The notes under the pieces were generated by a model that was not told the DNA's origin, did no database searches, and saw only the letters and a list, made by a program, of their open reading frames with translations. Source: Xiphias gladius (Eukaryota > Chordata > Actinopteri > Istiophoriformes > Xiphiidae). Taken from it: a stretch of 64,000 nucleotides of DNA. The translations under genes were made by a program, and so were the position numbers. Of the stretch, positions 14,843 to 30,100 are shown in pieces (position 1 is the stretch's first letter; the number at the start of each line of letters is the position of its first letter). The DNA is taken from positions 14,277,501 to 14,341,500 of the forward strand of contig NC_053415.1 of assembly GCF_016859285.1 (NCBI RefSeq), given 5' to 3'.

Positions 14843-17640
14843 GGTTTAAGATGGCTGAAGGTGAGGGCGCGCGCACACACACACACAGCTACGGGCGATC
14901 TCGTACCGCTGAACCCAACGGCTAATCTGAGCATGCGCGCCCTGCCGTGCTTGTAATCCCCCCACTAACCGCAAGAGAGCAGCACCCGTCCGCCTGCAGC
15001 TGTCACCAACACCCCGACCTCTGGCTCAGCTGTCGCTGCTGCATCGTGCTGCGTTCAAATGTTTCCGTACTATGAAAGATGTTACATTGTCATGAACGTG
15101 ATGAGGAAAGCCACATATAACCCAAATATCACTACAAATACCACTGTATTGAATTTAGGGCCATTTTCGGAGGATCTTGTGTATCGGTGAACATTTTGTA
15201 GGTATCACTCTGCCTTCTGTGGATTGCTCACCTATTCTTCACCGTCCTGCTACGGAGGACCGACCAGGGTGTGCAGTTTCTTGTGTTTTCTAACCCCTCA
15301 CTGCTGCTCACATGACACACTTTCCATAGCTTTATGATCAGACTTTATGTGAAGAATGTAATGAGAGGGGGGGAAAAATAGCACATAGCAGGACCATTTA
15401 AGAAGTGTAAAGTACATGCAAAAGGTAAAAAAAAAAATAAATAAGTAGATTTTCTTTCAAGCTTGCCGTGAGAACTTGGTAACCTTGTCAGTCAGCAAAA
15501 AGTCCGTTTTATATACTCGGAGAACATTTCAGTGTGTCTGTAGAAACGACGTGTTTCACAGTTCTTTGAGATTTGGCCAATAATCTGTAGTTAACCTATA
15601 ACTCTTGTGGGAAAAAGGGTTGTGCCTAAAATCAGAAATCCTACATCATACAGTTATATACAAATCTTCAGAATCCTGACCCACGGTGTTTATGTGTACG
15701 TATGGATGTATATCAGTGATACATAGGTTGGGATAGGGTACTTTGCAGGAGGTAATAGTGACAAACAATCTTTGGGTTCATACATAAGTTTTAAAAAAGA
15801 TTGATTATATGTATAAACCCCACAATAAAGAACTGCCACAGTTTTGTAGCCCATGTGAGGAAAAGAGGGAAGTAGAGCAATCATTCACCAAATGTACACT
15901 TTTTCAATACATTTTCAATATGATCCGGTTCATCTACGAAGATTCAGTTATTTTATCTGCTAACCTTTTTTTTTTTGTTTGTTTGTTTTTTTTTTAGGTT
16001 TAAAATTTGCACTTTACATATAGTTTTGTTCTTTAGTAATCTATAGTAGTCACAAACACAATAGGGAACATAAACAGAAGCATTCAAGTCAGTGATGAAC
16101 GTACATGAAAGACAACCTGACTTTAAAAGTCATTTTCACAACTTCTAAATGTTGCTGCAGTGCACAGGAACACTATGATTGGATTTCATTCATCATAGAG
16201 CGAAGTGACGGGGTGAATTTTGCCAAGCCATCATTCAATGCAACATTCCTTTGTGTCAGAGAGTCTCCTCTAATTACTTCTTGCCTGGAGCTTTGGAACA
16301 CAAAGCCTCCTCACCTCAACCACAGCAGGCAAAAGGCTTCATGCGACGTCAGCCGGTCTGCACAGGACCAGCCCAAAGTTTAAACCACACCAGGAGGAGT
16401 ATGCTAAAAGGTCACCTCTACCAGTGAATGGTCAGATGGTCATCTTTTAGGGTCTGGGAGGTGAAGTACCACCTGCAGCTTTCAGTATTTTATTTTCTGA
16501 GAGATATATTGCATGTCACTCGCCTTCTTTGTGAAACCCTCTTTTACTAAAAGGTTAATTAAAGGAAACAGATCACAACATCCAACAGAGGATATCCGAA
16601 ACACTAGCAGCACATGCACTCATTGTTTGAGGTAACTGTGCAGCCCTCATCGGAGATGTGCCATATTCACACTAAGAAGCTGGGTAGTTAATGTTCTGGG
16701 TTGTCCTCAACAACACCGATGCACTGACATGATTCAGACCAGTGTCTAATCTAAAAAGGAACGTCATCTCCACTGCTCATACTACTCTTAGGATAATAAT
16801 TCAGAGATATTTTAAAGCATTTATCCTTTGCTGACTGCAATAAAGTTAGCCCATGTAACGGATTGGTCTAGTTGATGTCTCTGTTGAACATGCTGTGATT
16901 GTCCACTGTAAAACAGAACCGGATCAGATTGCCCATTTTCTACTAGATTTCATGGCCTGGTGATTTAAGAATTAATTTAGAAAATCTTGGACCTTTTAAC
17001 CCCTTTTCTTCAGGCAGGGCCGTTATGGTCATTCCAACGTCCAGGGTGTAGACCAAAGGTGACCAGGCCTTTGCCATTATGGCCTCTAAACTTTAAAAGA
17101 CCCTACCTGTGGAATTTATGCTGGCATCAATGCCACTTTTTTTATCACCTTTTTTAAACCCTATTTTATTGTTGCAGTTTAGTTCAAATGCTGTTATTCT
17201 AATGTAAGCTCACTGTAGTTTATATTGACAAGTTTTCTGCAAAATCTTCTAACTTAATAAACAGTTTTGTTTGCAAAATAATAATCTATCTTTAAGTGTA
17301 TTGTATGTTTTAACAAAGTGGAAATATGCAGGAGTTCTGCTGTATCTACCAACTATTACTTAGTAGTAGGTAGTTGATAAGGTTCTATAACTTTGAAATG
17401 AAAAGAAGACAAAGTGTGACAAATTTCAGTACAGTACAGTGACTGTAAATCTGTGGTATTTAAAAATGAGTCGCCCCCTAGTAAACATATGCATCTGCAG
17501 TTGATTGTACTTGTGGTGATTAAAATACCAAATTCAGCAAACACACACAACGTTGCTTCACTGTTGCAAACATATCAAAGCAGCCTTCCCCTGGCCTGAG
17601 GGCAGAGCTGGAGTCTTGGCAAGGCTCCATGGGATCTGGT
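14843..17640. other. Intergenic region between atp5f1b and the collagen gene
   Basis: The two genes are transcribed away from each other. The first few hundred bases are GC-richer, with a GCGCGC/(AC)n tract at 14866-14886, consistent with the atp5f1b promoter. I see no further coding exon. A LINE fragment lies at about 17040-17180, and T-rich tracts occur around 15965-16000. Confidence 0.6.
17040..17180 (+). repeat. LINE ORF2 3'-end relic
   Basis: One frame reads GDQAFAIMASKL followed by stops. This resembles the GDRAFAVAAPKLWNSLP-type C-terminal tail common to fish LINE reverse transcriptases of the L2/Rex kind. It is short, interrupted and not functional. Confidence 0.6.
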
Positions 17641-17655
17641 CCGGCGGTGCCTCCT

Positions 17656-17661
17656 TATAAA
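17656..17661 (+). promoter_or_regulatory. TATA box of the collagen XXVIII gene
   Basis: TATAAA sits inside CCTCCTTATAAAGGAGG, a near-palindrome. It lies about 200 bases upstream of a good splice donor (GTGAGT at 17861) that ends a likely noncoding first exon (about 17685-17860). That exon would join the coding exon through the acceptor at 18094-18095. Confidence 0.6.
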
Positions 17662-18106
17662 GGAGGAGTGAGTGTCTCAGGGTCTCTCACTCTCTGCTCC
17701 GCAGAAGGACTCACACAGAATCAATGAGCTAACTGGAGCCCACTGTGCACTCTGGTCCTCTGCTGTTCCTGCTACCTTTTTTCAAGTCTACACTTTGGGT
17801 TGCACTCGAGCTAGGATACTGAAATACTAGATTTGAAGCATTTCCAAGGGAGTCCGGACTGTGAGTCAATGTGGGGACTATAGCTCAGTTATTTTCGGGA
17901 TGTACTCCTCTTTTAAAACAAAATAATATTCAGCAATTTTTATTTGACATTGAAGCTTAAACTGTTGTACTGTGATAAAACTGTTGGAAAATGAATGAAC
18001 GCACAATCTGTTCATCTCTGATTAGTAGCACAAGCTACTTTTCTGGACAGTAACTTTGGTTGAATTTGAACCGTTGTTGCTATTTTTCTCCGTAGTTGGG
18101 GCAAAG

Positions 18107-21100
18107 ATGTTCCCCTACTTCACGTCGGTGCTGCTAGTCACAGCACTGACCAGTGTCTGGGCCCAAGACTTTTATGAGGAAAGGAAAACTATCAAGAAAT
18201 CCAGGGCCAAACCTCTGGCTGCAAATAGTCATGATGGACAAGGTAAGAAAATGAATGAAAAAGCTTTTCATTCATTCAAGTGGTTTATGTGTACAGTATA
18301 CTTTCTTTAATTTTGACAGCCTGATATACAGTATTGTTGCACCAAAAAATTAGAAGTCTGGACTTAAATATGTGTTCCTTGTACGGATCTAAAGTACACA
18401 TCCCCTGTGTGAGGATTTATAGATTTGTTGGAAAAAAATGCAAGGTTTTCAAATCAAATAAAATGAAAATGTAGTCAGTCATTTAATCAGTGAAAGTTAA
18501 AGGAATAACACTTGTAAAACGTGTTGTAATGGCAATAGAGAGTCCTTCATCCTCTTCTGTCTGCACATAGCCATCCTAGATGAGGACTGTAGCCTGGAGC
18601 TCTCTTTCCTGCTGGACAGCTCTGAGAGTGCTAAGGACAATCATGAGCATGAAAAGCAGTTTGCCATGAACGTGGTGGACAGACTCCAAGGGGTTCGGCT
18701 GCAAACCGGCCGCAGCTTGAGCTTGAGGGTGGCTCTGCTGCAGTACAGCAGCCATGTCATCACAGAGCAAACCTTCAGAGACTGGAGGGGCACGGAGAAC
18801 TTCAAGACCCGAACAGCTCCCATCATCTACATCGGGCACGGCACTTACACCACCTACGCCATCACCAACATGACCAAGATCTACCTGGAAGAATCTAGTC
18901 CTGGCAGCATCAAAGTGGCTGTTCTGCTTACAGATGGCATTTCCCACCCGAGGAACCCTGACATTTTCTCTGCTGTCGCTGATGCCAAGAACCAGGGCAT
19001 CAAGTTCTTCACCTTGGGCATCACCCGGGCAGCCAACGAGCCAGCCAATGTAGCCCAGCTCCGTCTACTTGCCAGCTCTCCTGCCTCCCACTTCCTCCAT
19101 AATTTACAGGATGAAAACATAGTCCAAAAAATCGTCACCGAGATTGTGAGTATGAGACCTTGTCTTTCAGCAGACAGCACTGAGAGGAAAAGTGATGTAT
19201 TTGCTTTGAATATGCGTCTATTCAGAGTTTAAACATGGGCAGGCTTGTTCAGGTATTTGTATAGTGATGGAATGATGACAATGCACTAGAGAAACAAATG
19301 AAAGAGTCTTTATGACAGCCCTGGATTTAAGCTTTTCTCCACACTTTTTACACAAAAAATGTTTGACATCTGCACGTTGCCTGAGCATATCCCCTAGGAC
19401 TAGTTTTTTGTCTCTTTTAGAAAAAACAGATTGTCTGTCAATCTCACATCACGTTCCTTTAGGTAGAAACAACTGGGTTAAAACAAGGATTATCTTCACA
19501 GTACGATATGACTTACACAATTTAATACACTTTGACTCCGTCACTAAATGCAGCTCATCATACTTAAAGAACTTTAGAAGTTGCTCTTAACGTTGTTAAG
19601 TGTTGAGGAATGCTCTCTGTCTTTATCAGTTTTTCTTCTTTCAGTTTTAAGTGTTGTTTGTGCTACTCTGAATGGTCAAAATGCATCTACATTTATGAGC
19701 AATGAATGAACAAATCTATGAAGGGTCTGCAGTACTTTGCTACAATTCATGTCCTGTCAGATATTTATCAACTTTTGTTTTCTTTGCAGACTGGCTTGGC
19801 TGATGAAGGAGTAAGTATTATTACAATTAAAGTGATATACAGACATTTGACATTTAATAATGTGTAAGCAGGTGAAGGTGCCCAATTTTACAGCATAGGA
19901 TTACATTCATCACAGCTTAGCAAACATGTCTCTTCTTTTTGAAGTGCCCTCTGGCTCAGAGATGTGCTTGCGAGAAAGGAGAGAGGGGACCCGGCGGGCC
20001 TGCGGTGAGTATTTGGCCTCAAACCGTACAAAATACCCAAAAACCAAAGAAGTGTTTCCTCTGAAGTGTCATAGAGGTTTGTCAGAAGGAAGGATTCTTG
20101 AAATCTGGTGCAGAGAAATCTGGCATGACCCTAATATATTGGGTATGGTAATTGTGCATTTTTAAATAATGAGGATAATTGTTTGCTGCTTCCCTGTCAG
20201 TATAGCTTGCAGGCATTTGCATAAGCAAAGTAAGTGGATGGATGGTCGTGTCCCACATTCTAAAAGCAAACCTATGGCAACAGGGAAAGGAGAGACTGTG
20301 GTCCTGTCCCAGAGAAATATGTTTGTTGCTTCTCTGTGCGCCAGTTACTGTGCATTTCTCATGCAACATAAGATGTCCCCCATGGAAACCAGAGGCACCA
20401 CATTGAGAGAATCTTCTCTCTATAAAACTGGACCTTTGGCCATCATAAATCTCACATACAACCCCTACTGCTGCCGAGGTCAGTGAGACAGGGATGTGGG
20501 ATGAGGGACTGCAGTATGGAGCACCAGATATTGAACGTAATATCTGCGTGATGCTAGGAGACGACGATCCCACCCACTCATCCGTTCAGACATACATTGT
20601 AGGCAAACTTCCATTCAACCCCCTCTCCTTCTCAGACAACAGACAGCTCAGGTAATGTCAAGCTTTCCAGCACCCTGGCAGATAATCATGTTGCTGACAG
20701 ACAGCTGCGTGGTCATTAACCAGGTGCTTTTTCCTCAGAGAGATTCTTCAAATTCTTCCACTCAGACTAAGAGGTTCTCATAATTGCGCTCATTAGTTTA
20801 ATGGTCACAAACTAGCGATTTTTGGTGGATAGCAACTGACACACACTGTCCAGGTGCAGCCAAGGACAATGACCCCTGGCTTTTGTGGACAAGACACCTC
20901 ATGCCCACCTATAGCTTCAACTGTCGTACAAACCTCACATTCATAAGCACTCATAAGACATATTCGAGTATGAGCCCAGTGACTTTTCCCCCTCTGTCTG
21001 TGTCAAACAATGTCTGTCTAGAGAAAAAAAAACCCTGCACTTTCACTTCGCAAACCCATGGTCAAGATAACTTTTAGTTTTAAGGTCATGGGTCATGGGG

Positions 21101-24100
21101 TTGTGAATATGTCAGTAGTGAATTCAGTGTACACTGACTAGACAGCAAAAACTCAGAAGAAGAAATGAATCAAATCTTAACCCATATTTTATTTCATTCT
21201 CCAGGGGAAGAAAGGTCGCCCTGGAGAAGACGGAGCCCCAGGGCTTAAAGGGCAAAAGGTGCGTGTTTTTTGAGGGACACATGGACTATGACTTTCTTAG
21301 CTGGCAGGCTCTTTCAGGAGTTGTGTAACCCTTCCTGAGTGCTCCACACCTAAATTCTATGTTTCAGTTTTGGAAGAAGTTGTCAGGCTTCCTGAACTGT
21401 CATCCATCATTAAGTGTCATCCAATATCTGCATCTTAAAAAAATGTATGTTTATGTCGTCGCCCAAAGTAAACAGTAGTTCTTGATAAGTTCATATGGAA
21501 TTTTTTTATTATATTTGTATTAACATGTTATATTTATGTTATGTATATTTCATTATGTTAAAATATGTATGATACTCAATTATATGCTAGTAATTTGAAA
21601 CAGTAATTACATTAGTTAAATATTTCTATTTTATCTATTAAGAATTATTTTGCTTATAATATAACTCAGAAAAAAGGGAGTGGAAGGGGTTAAGTGCGAA
21701 AAAGTAAAAGATTTAATATAATAGCTCAAAATGTGCACAAATACAGGCAACTCATGGCAGCCTGAGGAGGAGAGCAGCTACTGATCCAAGCCTTTTCTGT
21801 GTTCTACATGACATTTATTGACTTTTTATACACACCGACTGGGCTCGTGGTTTTGAGACAACGCAACCACCCTTATTACTGTTACATTGATGATATGTAG
21901 CTGTACCTTCCCTTGAAAACAGGTGATGCCCATTGGTGACAAAGTGCTTGGAGACTAATTTAGAGATGGTTGGACTTATCGAAAGGTTCTGGCCATGCCA
22001 GATATCTAGTTACTGTTTTAAAATTCAACAAACAAACTGAGCTTTGTTTTTAACCTACGTGCTATTTCTGAATGAAACCGTTTCTTCCCATTTAAGGGTC
22101 TAGACAACGCTTTACATGCTTTTATTTCCTTACATCTTGTCAGTCAGCTTTGTCAGCCTGTATTAGCGTGCCATTACTGGCTACTAGTCACATACAGGAT
22201 TGATTTTAAGGTCCTTTCATTTGGACTGTGCAAGTACTGCATATTGCGGCACCCATTTATATTTCTGAACCCCTCAGTTGCCATTCCACCTCCACACCGC
22301 TAGGATCTCAGTCACAGTATGAAATCTAACAGTTATCCAGCATTTGCCATTGTTGCCCCAAGACTGTTTTATAGTTTACCCTCACCCCCTTTTATAATGG
22401 TGATCTTTTACCTTACTGTTTCTGTCTACACAAATGTTAAACTGACTACATGACTTTTTATATTCTGTCTATTTTATCGCTTCTGTTTCTGTGTACTATA
22501 CAGTATTTATATGCTGTTTTAATCTATCAGTTAGAAATTAATGGGATATGATTGATATATCATATATAATTCCAAGCAACTCCTCATGCTTGGACAAACT
22601 GATATTGATTGATGTAATGAGTCAGTGTAATCCTGTCATATCAGGGTGAAGCAGGATTGAGTGGACTACCTGGTCGAGAGGGTGTTGAGGTAAATGCCGC
22701 TATTTATAACCAGAATGAATTAAATGTTCATTATTATCACATTTGTTTGATCACAATTACCATTTCATCAATTTTATTTGCAGGGAAAACCAGGTTACAA
22801 AGGAGAGAAGGTATGCAATTCAGTTTAATGACAATGAGAATATTTTATTTTGCTGAACACAATTTGAACCTTTTCAATACTTCTCCTCTCTACATAGGGG
22901 GAGAGGGGTGAGTGTGGCACTCCAGGAATCAAAGGAGACAGGGTACGACAGCACTACTGACACTTCACATACTGAATATCACGTTTTCAGTTTGAGAATA
23001 CTGTATTTTATGTTATGGTCTTTCTCTTCCCAATGTGATGTGCTCCAGGGTCTTGAGGGTGCAGTTGGTGCAAGAGGACTTAGAGGTCTGCAGGTTAGTA
23101 ATAATTCATTTGTTTATAGAGCTTGTCTTTGATGGCTAAGACTTTATATTGTTTAGACAGTCAGACAAAAGAGAGTAGACAGATGTACAGTGCAGCTAAT
23201 TTCAGGTCACTATACATTAACATGACTTTCTAGATTTGCATAGTTGTGTATAATTAGAAATACCCATTCAGTCCGCGTATGCTTTAGTAATACTGTGTGT
23301 GAATTCCTAAACTAGAGGAAAATCCACTTAAATAGCTGCACAAATCACCACACTATGCCAAACATTTCTTCCTCTCCATACAGATTAATATACAAACACA
23401 CATCCACACACACATATCCAACTGTTTCAGGGTGTTTCATCATTAATCGCAATGTGTTGTCCCTGCCCAGGGGTTACCAGGACCACATGGAGACATTGGA
23501 CCAGAGGGCCCTCAGGGAAAGCAGGTCAGCCCCTTTTCAACAACTCTCATTTACCTCATCGTGCACATCTGCTGTGACCTTTACTTTTCCTTTTATTATT
23601 AGTTTAAACAAGAGGTTGGAGTTTTACCATCCCAGTCATAACGATACATACCTGTGAGTCTGTGTGAATATTTGACAATGAGTCTTCCCCATCATTACTG
23701 TTATTCACCAGCATGGGGATGAACCCTCAGCAAAACATCATACTACAGGTTCCCCCAGTGGTTTGTATCCTGCTTCTAAATACAGACTAGGAAGTGACTA
23801 CAGCCTTGTCAGCTTCTGCAACAAGACCTGCAGTTAATAACACACATGGAAAGTTAGTGTATCCTCAGCGTCTCGCCATGTGAGGACATGTAGGCGGCAT
23901 TTGCAAAGATTAACAGGAGACTTGGTGGTCCCCATGTGTATTACATCCCAAAAAAGAGTCTTGTTGACAAGCCTTTGTATGTGTTTATTTGATATATATA
24001 TATATATATATGTCTAAAAAAATACATATTAATTATTAATTAAATAATTCACTAAAGTGAATTTGTAAGCGTGCCCTCCACTCCACAGTCCTTACAATCA

Positions 24101-27100
24101 AATGAGCATGATTGGGACAAAGAATGATAACTCTTTAACCAATCATTCAGGTTAAATTCATATGAAATTAAGTAAAATGGTACATAGAAACTATTATATT
24201 CTGTTAAAAAAGGCTAAATGATTACATTACATCTTTTTCATTTCATGCTCTTCATTTTTGTTTTCCCTTTCCAACAGTTCTTTGGGATTTTGAGACACAG
24301 TTTTTAGGGGTTTCTTAAACTTTGAGACAGTACCGTGGCCCAAGTTTAGCTCATATTTGTCCTGACCTGCAGGGAGCGATCAGATATCTTGCCCACTACC
24401 CAATTTATAGTAAACACAACAGGTAAAGGATTTACAGCATTATTTTCAGCTTTAACGGAGCATCTTTGTCTATAGTGTGTGTCTGTGTGTCTATGTGTGT
24501 GTATATACAATCAAGTCTAGTTTGGAGTTAGGTAGTAATTTTCAGTGGTGCAACATAGTGTTTTTACACAGAGAGAAAGCCATCATAGGCTAAAATTAAG
24601 AGATTAAGCAATTTAAAGGACAACACGTAATTAATGGCTCAGGACTCAGGTCCTTTTAATTTTAGTTCATGGTTTAAGCTCCGACGTACACTGGTGTTAA
24701 GTGTTAGTATGTTTGTGATCACAGGGTGAACGTGGCCCACCTGGCCCTCTAGGAATTCAGGGGGAAACTGGTATTGGACTTCCTGGACCAAAAGTAAGTT
24801 GTGTGATGGATCATCCTATGAATACTTTATTGTACTTTGTGATTATTTGTGATTTTTGAATTGGTATCTAGATTTCTTTGGGTTTCTTTTATTAAACTTA
24901 GTCATTATATTAATCTGCAGGGTGACATGGGGTTCCAGGGCAGACCAGGTCCTCCTGGTCCTCCAGGAGTGGGTGAACCCGGACTTCCTGTACGTTAAGA
25001 AGAAACAGTCTGTGCTATGGCAAATTGTTTGTGTCTATGATGTCCATATTTGTTTCAGCGGCTAATGTGATCTGCTGAAAAAGCCCATACAGGTACTTTG
25101 ATCTGAGCATTGTTTGAGTGACATATTGTACACTCTGGCTTTGTTTACAGGGACCTCAAGGACCACAAGGTGTTCAAGGGGAAAAAGGACCCCGAGGTGA
25201 AGGATTCCCTGGACCAAAGGTATTATTATGAGTTTTGTCATTAGACAATAATCAAAACAAAAGTGACATTGTCTAGGTCAAAACCAGAACATGCCACATT
25301 GCTTTGTTAACATTCTCTATAGGGTAAACCAGAAAGAGATAAAAGATGTTCTTCAAAGAAATTTAAGTCTGAACATATCTTAATAATATGTGAGTTACAC
25401 ATGAATTAAATAATGATTGGTCACCTGTTGAACATCAAGCCCAAATGCTTCAAAACTATTGATAAATGTTAACTTGTTGCAGAGAACTGTCTTGCTTTAC
25501 TCTTGCACTATTATGGTATGACGTTTGTCAGAATGTCTAATATGTTATACAGGGCTTTGCAGCCTCAGGTCTAAATGATTCAATGTACAGACACGTGCAT
25601 TTGAAGAGAGTTTGGCAACAGTGGTCTACAGGGATATAGTCCAAGATGGACATGTCATGACAAGCAAACAAAAATGACAGCTACCCATATAAAAAATAGA
25701 ATAAAAAACTTAGGCGAGCAAAGACCCCCTCTGTCCCCTGCATTGATGACTCTATCAAGGTGCCCTTCAGGAAAGCACTTAGTCTGCTCAGGTAACAGCT
25801 CAGGGGTAAAGATGTGGAACTGCATAAATCTCATGCACATGGCAGAAGTCAGTAAATAAATGAAGAACCAGAACTTGAAACACTCTTAACACTCTCTAAG
25901 GTTATTCCACAAGATTTAATAGGTGACAGGAAACATTGGCAAAGAACAGTGGGAATGTTGTGCAACAAAGGTCCCGAACTGGAAGTGAATAAATTCTTTT
26001 ACTTTGTCTCTGGCGTCAGGAAATTTTGGTTCAAGCTCTACTTATCTTTTAGTTATATCAAAGGTTAATCCTGTTGAGTAATTTCTGTGTTTAAATCTGT
26101 GCTTCTCTCGTGCTGAGGTTGAAGTCAACCTGATGTCAATATAAAATTAAGGACTTGATGAGAGTAACTGATGAGCAGAACACGTGTTAACGTGTTAAGC
26201 CTGTAAAAACTGTATTTTTTTTTCCCCGAGCTTCAACATGCTGCACTATGAACACTATATTTTACAACAGCCTCTGCAAATGCTCCATTCAAAAGGAGAT
26301 AGCTGGGATTCAACCAAGGGTTTAACATAACATGCAAGACTGGGCACAGTAGTATATGGCTTACAGTGTAAAATATGCATAGACATTATTATTAACAACA
26401 GCATGTCTAACTCTACAGCTGCAAAGAAAAAAAATCTAACCACAATGAAGTAAGATTATAATACCTAAGTAAGAGTAAAATAACCTTTGTCAATACCCTC
26501 TCACTTTTACTGCAGTTCATGACAAACCTTGTGCATAAATCTGACGATGATAGGAGCATATTCTTGTGGTTGTTGAGGATTCTCTGTAAAGAAATCTAGG
26601 TAAACTTTTATTTGTTAAAGGAAGCTCTTGGAAAATGAACGCTGAAAATGTCCTCAAGCACCTACACCTGTTTGACATGTGCCAAATTTCCTGGCTGTTA
26701 TAAGTTTTACTTCTCTGCTGATTTCTACCCCTTGTAAAAGGGGATCTGTCAGAGGTGATCAAACCCTCTCTTCTCCCCTCACACACATGGAGTTAATATG
26801 ATCACGTCTGCATTTCATTTTACTTGGATTTTGCTCATGCTGCTCCCATTGGCACCCCTTCACTTCATTATTCACGAGTAGTGGAAAGGTTAAAGAATCG
26901 TGCAGTCAAGAGGTACCCTGAATAAAGGAGGAAAAAGCTTTTTCATTCCTTGTGGATAAGATAATTTTGTATCAATCACAAGAAGCTGACATGAACCAAC
27001 ATGCTCCTCTTCACTGAGAACAATTCAGATTTGGCTGTGACCCAATCTCAAGTGGCTGTGATGTAACTGACAAAGATGACCTGATTTTGTTCCACAGGGC

Positions 27101-30100
27101 GATCGGGGGCTCCCAGGACCGAGGGGGCCAAGGGGACAGCAGGGTGCAGGAATCAAAGGAGAAAGGGTGGGTTTTAAATTTATCATCTGACAAAGAAAAT
27201 TCACTGCAGCATGTACACAACAAAGGCACTCATGAAATCCATAAAGATTAACATCTTTCAGTAGCTGATTCCAGTAGGTGATGGGTTGTATTTGTTCTGC
27301 ATCTGACAGAAATATTTAAACCTATCAATCATGATATTAAATCGTCATGGAGATCGTCTTTATAGGTTTATGGTGCAGCTCTGGGGATTTCTGATCTGCA
27401 CAAAATTGATCGACTCTATGCATAGCTTACTCTTGAGTAAAGTACCTAAAGTACAGTTCTGGTATAAGTCATATTAAGGACTCAAAAGCAGGATGCAGAA
27501 GCAGAGTAGTTAAAGTAAAAAGACAGTAAACTTGGTCTTTGTTCATAAATAAGGTGGGCAACAGGTAAGCAGTCAGTGAAGGCAAACAAGTCCAAAAAAA
27601 GGAGTAGACAGGAAGACAAAAACCCTAAACAGGCAGGGGTCATTAGCAGACAGGCTATAAGGCAAAATACAAGATCTGGCAAAAAGTGCAAGTTATTGGA
27701 AAGGTATATATAGAAAGTGACTGGTAAGCAATGGTCAGGTGAAGGAGGAATGATAAGGAATATAGCTATTCTGTCATCTACTCAGCAGTGTTGACATGAT
27801 GTCTAAAAGGTTGGGATTGTTAGACGTTGGTGGAGATTTGCACTACACTTAGGTTTTTGTTGTTGTTTTTGTCAAGATCCTATTGTTACATATTAAATAT
27901 ACAGTAAGCATATCTGTATTGACCTTTCTATGGTGTTTTACTTTTAGGGTGAATTGGGGCCTCCAGGTCTTCCAGGGCCAACTGGTCTGACAGGAGTGGG
28001 CATACAGGGTGAAAAGGTCAGCAGAATATTATTATCTAAATGCTAATAAAGTAGTGTTTATTATTTCTCTGTCACATACCCTGACACATACGAATGCAAT
28101 AGTAGCACAACCTGCATTGATAGTCTTGTAATCTTTATTATTGCACAGGGAATTGAGGGTCCAAGAGGGCCACCTGGAGTCAGAGGGTTTCCAGGCGAAG
28201 GTTTACCTGGACCTAAGGTCTGTTTAAACACCAATAACAATCAAGATTGAATGTGCTTGTTTGGTCAGAGAGAGCTTGCAAGGAGGCTAGCATTATCACT
28301 TGATACACACAAAGCTAAAAGATTGATTCCAGGTCACTCTAGAATTACAATTTTACATGTTCTGATCTGAACTGATCTAATGTAATCAGGATGTGACTTT
28401 GTCACATCATTATCACATAACACATAGCAGTGTGAACAGTAGTGCAATAAGTGAGTTAGAAAAATAGACAGTAAAATTACATTATAGTTGAAGTGACCAT
28501 AGTGTTCGTGTCGGTGGTGTTATAGGGAGACCAAGGTTTACCAGGAGAGCAGGGTGCTCCCGGAGAGAGAGGCATTGGTGAGCCTGGTCCAAAGGTAAGC
28601 TGAGTCACATTCTGAGCCAAATAAGTCAATTTAGTTGTGGTCTGTATTGTCAGTGCCAATGTACTGAATTCATCAAAAATCAAACAATACTATTCTGCTG
28701 TTACAGGGAGAGCCTGGAGCAGCTGGTTTGGGTGGCTTGCCAGGTCTACCGGGAGAAGATGGAGCTCCAGGGCAGAAGGTACAGTATATTATGCCACCTC
28801 TGTGGAAAACTGCTACTGTGTAACCCAATTTCCTCCAAGTATCTGAAACGTACCTTTTTTTCCTTTGTCCACTGACTTACAATGAAAAAAAAACTTGATT
28901 ACTTCAAAAATTCTTTGTCACAGCTGAGGAGTTACAGGGATTGTTTCTTTGTCTCATCTACCTTTCCTCTCTTAGGGTGAGCCTGGATTACCTGGTTTAA
29001 GAGGTCCTGAGGGAGCACAAGGAATTGGAACACAAGGGGAGAAGGTATGCTTTAGATTTAACTATATATCCTTGTGTTGTCCCAATCTTTGTCAGATCAA
29101 ATGTTAATCCGTTGATTTATGACTGTACTTCCACCCAGGGCGACCAGGGTGTGCGGGGCATCCGTGGGTTACATGGGCCTCCCGGGATTTCAGGACCCTC
29201 AGGACCAAAGGTCAGAATTAATGGTGCATTTTATCATGGTGTGATAGCTTCCACGGTGAAGTAGAAAAAGCTCCTGTTCCCAACTTCTTTCCATTTATTC
29301 TATAATGAATACTTTGCTGTTGAAGATTTATGCCACACTAACTCTCACCTTCCAGGGCGAACGTGGGATACCAGGCCAGCAGGGCATGCCAGGGCAGCCA
29401 GGACGATCTATATCAGGTCCAAAGGTAAACAACTAAAAATGTATCATTAATGGCAGGTAGACAAATAGCACAAAGCCAGAAGAACCTCCAGATAGAGTCC
29501 GATGCCATGTAATGAATCAAAACATTGTTGCTGCTAAAAATCATTGTGACTTTATTGTCCTGTCTCCAGGGTGATATAGGTCTTGTTGGGCCTCCTGGTC
29601 CTGTTGGGGAAACAGGTCACGGTCTACCTGGTCCAAAGGTAAACACTGCCATGTTTATTCAGAACTCTAAAAAACATATTTGTATAGACTCAAACATGTT
29701 GTTGGTCTTCATCACTGAATTTTGTTTAACCAGGGTGACCGTGGTCATCCAGGTTTACCAGGTCCACTTGGTCCAAAAGGTGAAGGCATTCCTGGCCCTG
29801 TGGTTTGTATCACCGACTAAGAAATTACAAATCCTAATATTTTGCAACAAGTAAAATCCTGTGGAAACTGGAACAGTCTGACCTAACTTATGCACTTTTT
29901 TTTAGGGTCCTCCAGGCATGCCAGGCTTACCAGGAGAACCGGGACCAGAGGGAATAGGAATTCCAGGTCCTAAGGTTTGTCTACAAGTTTTTTTGTTTTT
30001 TATCTGTTTGCGGGGCAGTTTATGTGTATGGTGTATCTGTACGTATGGTGATACTCAGTCCATTTGATGATGTCATGTCTATTGCAGGGTGACATTGGCT

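Noticed and set aside
18576-18947. Open frames antisense to the first collagen VWA exon
   Set aside because: Shadow of a GC-richer conserved coding exon on the other strand.
20169-20486. 105-codon open frame in a collagen intron
   Set aside because: Contains no Gly-X-Y pattern, no family resemblance and no frame-compatible splice sites; the helix is in frame without it.
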